A DNA stretch of 64,000 bases from Sulfolobales archaeon (GTDB lineage: Archaea > Thermoproteota > Thermoprotei_A > Sulfolobales > NBVN01). Under the pieces are notes generated by a model. It did not search any database, was not told the origin of the DNA, and worked only from the letters and a program-made list of their open reading frames with translations. The position numbers and the translations under genes are program-made. Positions 60,205 to 64,000 of the stretch are shown here, in pieces; position 1 is the stretch's first letter, and every line of letters begins with the position of its first letter. Location: assembly GCA_026419835.1 (NCBI GenBank), contig JAOAKQ010000002.1, forward strand, positions 78,015 to 142,014, in the 5' to 3' direction.

Positions 60205-61387
60205 ACCTAACCGCCTCCACAGGCTTCATTCTAGCGGCTCTGTAAGCTGGAAGCAGGCCGGCTACTGTGGCTACGGCTATGCCCGTAACTACAGCTATAG
60301 AGACCGCCTCCGGCGTTATTACTAGCTCAGCAATCCTTAAATTCGTAGGTGGCTGAAGACTTCTAGCACCTGGAGAGCGCGCCCCACCAATAGAGACTAC
60401 AGCAGTTGGAATTAATCGCGAGAGAGCTATACCCACGACCAATCCGGTGAAACTCCCGGTGAAACCTATGAGCGCCGACTCAGTTATGAATAAAGTGAAT
60501 ACGAACCTATCTGTAGCTCCCACCGACTTCAGTATACCGATTTCCCTAGTTCTCTCGACTACAGCCATGAACATAGTATTCATGACTCCGAAACCTCCCG
60601 CAGTTAGAGCTACAGCACCTATAGAGAGGAAGAACGCCGTCATGGTGTTCACGGCTTCCTCAACTCTCTGAAGAGCCGCTACCATAGACACAGCTGAAAG
60701 ACCTGGAAATGCCGACGTAATTGAGTTAACTACGGCTTCAACAACTCTAGGGCTCTCGCACTTAACGAGGATCTGGGTTGCGTAGCCCTCCATACCCGCG
60801 AGTTTTTGAACTAAATCTAGCGGTACGTAAACCACCATTTCCTGAATTCTCATACCTGTCTCGAATACGCCGCTAACCAAGACCTCGCTAACGCCGCTAC
60901 CGATGGAGAGATTGAGCCTGCTCCCCACGGTGGCGTTTAACTCTAGTAGTAGACTCCTACCAACTACAGCTTCAGAACAGTTACCGCAGGAAAACATTTT
61001 CCCCTCGACAATGTTTACCCCACCAACTACCTCAACGTATGTCTGAAGATCTATACCCTGCACAGTAACCGATAAGCCGTTAACTACACCGCGAACTGTA
61101 ATAACTGGTGATACAGCGTAAACCCCCTGAAGACTAGATATGGCTTCAGCTACGTACTCAGCTACAGGAGACTGAAGTACTGGACTACCCAGCGGAATCT
61201 GCCTCTGCTGAAGTCTTCCCTGCCTTAAGCTACCGTTAAAGACAGCTATATCGTAACCAACAAGTCTCGTAAACTGCTGTACGGCAATACGCTCAGCCGT
61301 AGCCGCTATCGATAGTAGGGAGAACACTAGGGCCACCCCAACAGCTATTCCAGCAACTGTTAGACCGAACCTCAGCTTTCTCTTCAC
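60197..61387 (-). CDS. FtsX/MacB-type ABC permease
   Basis: 396 residues. One N-terminal helix (FGLTVAGIAVGVALVFSLLS), a large extracytoplasmic domain (about 35-245, containing CGNC near 137-140 that could form a disulfide), then three C-terminal helices with VVERTREIGILKSVGATDRF and LPAYRAARMKPVEAVRYV, the MacB-family motifs. It works with the adjoining ATPase; substrate unknown. Confidence 0.92.
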   Translation of the reverse strand: MKRKLRFGLTVAGIAVGVALVFSLLSIAATAERIAVQQFTRLVGYDIAVFNGSLRQGRLQQRQIPLGSPVLQSPVAEYVAEAISSLQGVYAVSPVITVRGVVNGLSVTVQGIDLQTYVEVVGGVNIVEGKMFSCGNCSEAVVGRSLLLELNATVGSRLNLSIGSGVSEVLVSGVFETGMRIQEMVVYVPLDLVQKLAGMEGYATQILVKCESPRVVEAVVNSITSAFPGLSAVSMVAALQRVEEAVNTMTAFFLSIGAVALTAGGFGVMNTMFMAVVERTREIGILKSVGATDRFVFTLFITESALIGFTGSFTGLVVGIALSRLIPTAVVSIGGARSPGARSLQPPTNLRIAELVITPEAVSIAVVTGIAVATVAGLLPAYRAARMKPVEAVRYV

Positions 61388-61588
61388 GAGATTGCGGTAG
61401 GCAATTTTGAGAGTGCTGACCGTAGTTCACCACCGGCACCATCAAAGAACGAGTACATAAAAATACTGCGTGAGACTCGAGAGAAACCTGAAGGCAAACT
61501 AATCTCGCTGAAGTAACTTAACTCTATAGAGATCTCGTCAGCTAAGACTTAAAAGGGTCACTACGAGTACCTTTTTGGAGTGTGCTAT

Positions 61589-63790
61589 ATGAATTTACGT
61601 AGAGCGATATCTAGAATTACGGCACTCGTAATTACCGCCGTTGTTGTAGTAGCGGTCGCGGCAGCGGTAGCCATATACATAGTGTCCGTACCTCCACCTC
61701 CGGTAACCCCTACTCCAACACCTACGCCGATACCTACCCCCACGCCTACGACACCTGTCGTCACACCCGCTCCCCTCAAACCAGCTCTTCATACGCAGGT
61801 TCTCTACATAATATCTGATGATGAGTTAACTAGAATTAGCCTATATAAGGCTGGAGTAGCCGATATTGCTACGGTAACCCCAGCTAGATGGAAGGATGTG
61901 AATCTCACTCCGGTTGATGGGCATAGACTGCTTCTACTTATCGATAAGGAGAAACCCAGGCTAACTATCCAGTACGTACTCTTCAACACTATGAGAGAAC
62001 CATTCAACATCCCGGAGGTTAGGCAGGCACTAGCTTACACAGTACCCTACGATACGGTCTTGGACCAGATATTCGGCGGTCTCTACACGTACCTTCACAC
62101 CATAGTGCCTAAGGGACTCCCAGGCTATACGGAGTACGGGATCATTAAGTACGAGTTCAGCGAAGCTAAAGCAAGAGAGATCATCGGTAAGCTCAAGGAG
62201 AGAGGCTTCGACCCGGCGAAGTACACTATAACGGTGATCTACAACCTAGGTAACACTGCGAGAGCTCAGATAGCCGCGCTTCTCCAGAACTTCTGGACTA
62301 GACTGGGGTTCAAGGTCTTCGTAGAGACCTACAGCTGGCCTGAGTTCCTAGATAGAGTAGACCACTTCAACTACGACGTAGCTCTCATAGGCTGGATCCC
62401 GGACTACCTAGACCCAGACAACTACCTAATGCCATTCGTTTGGGGAGGAGCTGAGTTCAAGGAGTTGAAGTACTACGATAACGTAGCTACCGGTGACGTA
62501 GGTAAGTACATTTCTAAAGTAGAGAGAGCTGTGGAGACAGAAAAGTACGTAGTTGTTGTAGGTCCTAAGGGCACTGGAGCTACTTACGCAGGCCCCACCG
62601 GTAAGCCTCTGATTGTTGTAAGCTACGTACTAGACGAAGAGAAAACTGGGAAGAACTGGGAGAAGCCCGTGGCTTTCGTAACTATTGGAGCAGCTGGGTG
62701 GAAGGACGTTCCAGTGAGCGCTCTAGTTAAGATTTCGAGAATGATTCTGGATGCGGAGATTAGGGAAGCAATAATAAACGCTGCTGTGAGAGTATTCAAC
62801 AACGAAGCCGTCATGGTCCTACTTGGGCAGGCGGTTACCGGGAGGAACCACGGTTCTTGGGTACTGAACATGTACTACCCACTCACAGCGTCCGCTAGGT
62901 ACGACTTAGTCTACGAAACACCAGACGCGCCAGTTAAAGATACGGGAGTTCTAGGAATTAAGAACGATCCTCAAACTATGGTTATAGCAACTATAGGCTG
63001 GCCGGACACCTTCGATCCAGCGAAGTCCTATGAGTCATTTGGTTGGGAGATATTCTGGCAGATATACAGTAAGCCGGTCACCTACAGGTACGAGGAGGTA
63101 GAGCCTGAGCCTGAGCTAGCTGTAGCTTGGGCTTTCAGTAAAGACGCCACTGAGCTCTACTTCGTTATTAGAGGAAATACCGTAGCTTACGACCCGTGGA
63201 ACGATAGGACCTACCCCATAGACGCTACCGACGTCTTGTTCAGTGCTTGGAGGGTTGTTAGACTCAACTTACCGGGTAGTGCTGCGTGGATGTTCTTCGA
63301 CTTCATAGATATGAACGCATCCCAGGTGCTAACCGAAGAAGAGTTTAAGCAGGTCCTGACTCAAGGTCTGGTAGCTGTCTATAGAGGAAAGGAAGTAGAG
63401 GTTAAATCTCTAGATGAGCTACTCAAGTTCTTCGGCTACCAGGGCCCGACGGCCGGCGTTGTGAAGTTCAAGCTGTACTTCCCGTACCCACCCATACTCC
63501 ACATATTTACAACGGCTATAGCCAGCGTCATCCCGATGGAGTATGCGCTCGGCGATAGGTACGCGGCGGCACTAGCGGATTCGAGAAACGGTAAGGACCC
63601 AAGCGCCTGGGCTAAGTACGTAGTTCCCGGTGAAGATGACGCCACCTACAGATTACTGAAGGATAAGCCGGTATCTACAGGTCCCTACTACGTAACTGAC
63701 TACAAGGAGGGAAGCTACATACTCCTTAAGTTAAACAGATACTACTGGAACGCAACTCTCTGGGAGAAGCTCTACGGATACAAACCCTAG
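61589..63790 (+). CDS. Peptide-type ABC solute-binding protein (family 5) in circularly permuted order
   Basis: 733 residues from ATG 61589 (GGAG ribosome-binding site at 61577). Residues 9-33 form a membrane anchor and about 35-62 a Pro/Thr linker. Residues 67-455 correspond to the part of family 5 binding proteins that is normally C-terminal: DELTRISLYKAGVADIA, VLFNTMREPFNIPEVRQALA, then the usual chain end. Residues about 460-733 correspond to the normal N-terminal part: MVIATIGWPDTFDPAKSYES, TDVLFSAWRVV, STGPYYVTDYKEGSYILL, ending WEKLYGYKP. The natural joint GYKP-(x)LHTQVLY is thus split between the two protein ends. A DppB-like permease follows. Confidence 0.85.
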   Translation: MNLRRAISRITALVITAVVVVAVAAAVAIYIVSVPPPPVTPTPTPTPIPTPTPTTPVVTPAPLKPALHTQVLYIISDDELTRISLYKAGVADIATVTPARWKDVNLTPVDGHRLLLLIDKEKPRLTIQYVLFNTMREPFNIPEVRQALAYTVPYDTVLDQIFGGLYTYLHTIVPKGLPGYTEYGIIKYEFSEAKAREIIGKLKERGFDPAKYTITVIYNLGNTARAQIAALLQNFWTRLGFKVFVETYSWPEFLDRVDHFNYDVALIGWIPDYLDPDNYLMPFVWGGAEFKELKYYDNVATGDVGKYISKVERAVETEKYVVVVGPKGTGATYAGPTGKPLIVVSYVLDEEKTGKNWEKPVAFVTIGAAGWKDVPVSALVKISRMILDAEIREAIINAAVRVFNNEAVMVLLGQAVTGRNHGSWVLNMYYPLTASARYDLVYETPDAPVKDTGVLGIKNDPQTMVIATIGWPDTFDPAKSYESFGWEIFWQIYSKPVTYRYEEVEPEPELAVAWAFSKDATELYFVIRGNTVAYDPWNDRTYPIDATDVLFSAWRVVRLNLPGSAAWMFFDFIDMNASQVLTEEEFKQVLTQGLVAVYRGKEVEVKSLDELLKFFGYQGPTAGVVKFKLYFPYPPILHIFTTAIASVIPMEYALGDRYAAALADSRNGKDPSAWAKYVVPGEDDATYRLLKDKPVSTGPYYVTDYKEGSYILLKLNRYYWNATLWEKLYGYKP

Positions 63791-63844
63791 GTCAGCCGTA
63801 AGCTAGCTTTTTTTGAATTTAACTCCCCGGATCTGGGGGAGTAG

Positions 63845-64000
63845 GTGGGCTTAGCTAGGTTTTTAGTTAGGAGGTTCGCTACGTTCGTACCTACAGTGAT
63901 TGGAGTTCTCTTTATAACGTACATAATTGCTTACTCCATACCTGGAGATCCGACTAGAGCTTGGGTGGGTGAGAAGCTATTAAATCCTGAAGCTCTCGAG
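63845..64000 (+). CDS. dppB: DppB-type peptide ABC permease, N-terminal part (runs off window)
   Basis: From GTG 63845 the frame reads GLARFLVRRFATFVPTVIG, VLFITYIIAYSIPGDPTRAW, the standard opening of DppB/OppB permeases (RR-x-LP..., PGDP). It follows the binding-protein gene by 54 bases across a T-rich stretch (TTTTTTT at 63803-63810) that might attenuate transcription. Only 52 residues are visible. Confidence 0.92.
   Translation, partial: MGLARFLVRRFATFVPTVIGVLFITYIIAYSIPGDPTRAWVGEKLLNPEALE

Overview
The window looks like a chromosome segment of a hyperthermophilic member of the Thermoproteota (Crenarchaeota). It encodes EF-1alpha, archaeal S10 and L10e, Rpo7/Spt4, FEN-1, exosome Csl4, Dph2, several ferredoxin-dependent 2-oxoacid oxidoreductases and a type I-A-style CRISPR adaptation locus. 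Promoters are TATA-type, a tRNA-Leu carries a short anticodon-loop intron, and genes are packed tightly with AGA/AGG, GTA and CTA codons. The genus cannot be fixed from sequence alone.

Layout. 0-7 kb: Fe-S/sulfur genes (TusA-like, NifU, NifS), an exported thiol-disulfide pair (thioredoxin-CcdA fusion plus a membrane-tethered thioredoxin) and a four-gene 2-oxoglutarate:ferredoxin oxidoreductase operon. 7-14.2 kb: a HypC-hotdog thioesterase fusion, a 22-repeat CRISPR array whose leader faces the cas genes, then csa1-cas1-cas2-cas4, csa3 and cas6, with no effector genes. 14.2-29 kb: tRNA-Ser, S10, EF-1alpha, MtnA, a solitary CRISPR repeat with its own leader, Spt4/Rpo7, ArgF, a tRNA-Gln 5' fragment, FEN-1, TrkA plus MscS-like channel, ArgRS and a MATE transporter. 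29-34 kb: a nitrogen locus (AmiS/UreI-like channel, glutamine synthetase, Lrp regulator), Nnr and MarC. 34-49 kb: an AAA+ ATPase, indolepyruvate oxidoreductase, PGI/PMI, a class II-like HMG-CoA reductase, SurE, L10e-Dph2, a secreted subtilase, Csl4 and an HDAC-family deacetylase. 49-53.5 kb: a GC-rich block (Nudix, radical SAM, DUF998, HExxH metalloprotease, AIR-synthase-like) with two degenerate CRISPR leader-repeat units inside it. 53.5-56.4 kb: an AT-richer gene-poor island with a tandem-HTH protein and a broken HAD-like gene. 56.4-64 kb: M19 dipeptidase, OFA-type MFS, flavin reductase, a FtsX/LolD ABC transporter and a peptide-type ABC transporter.

Most notable. (1) The peptide-binding protein at 61.6 kb reads as a circular permutation of the family 5 solute-binding fold. 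(2) HypC is fused to a hotdog thioesterase. (3) CRISPR leader-repeat units occur as isolated elements at 17.6 kb and, in decayed form, at 51.5-51.7 kb, where one supplies the 5' region of a protease gene. (4) Three pairs of spacers encode homologous peptides, pointing to repeated acquisition from diverging viral genes. (5) Four genes (korD, hmgA, a thioredoxin, a radical SAM enzyme) lack a usable ATG/GTG/TTG start and appear to use CTG or ATT. (6) A tRNA-Gln 5' fragment has no 3' part nearby.
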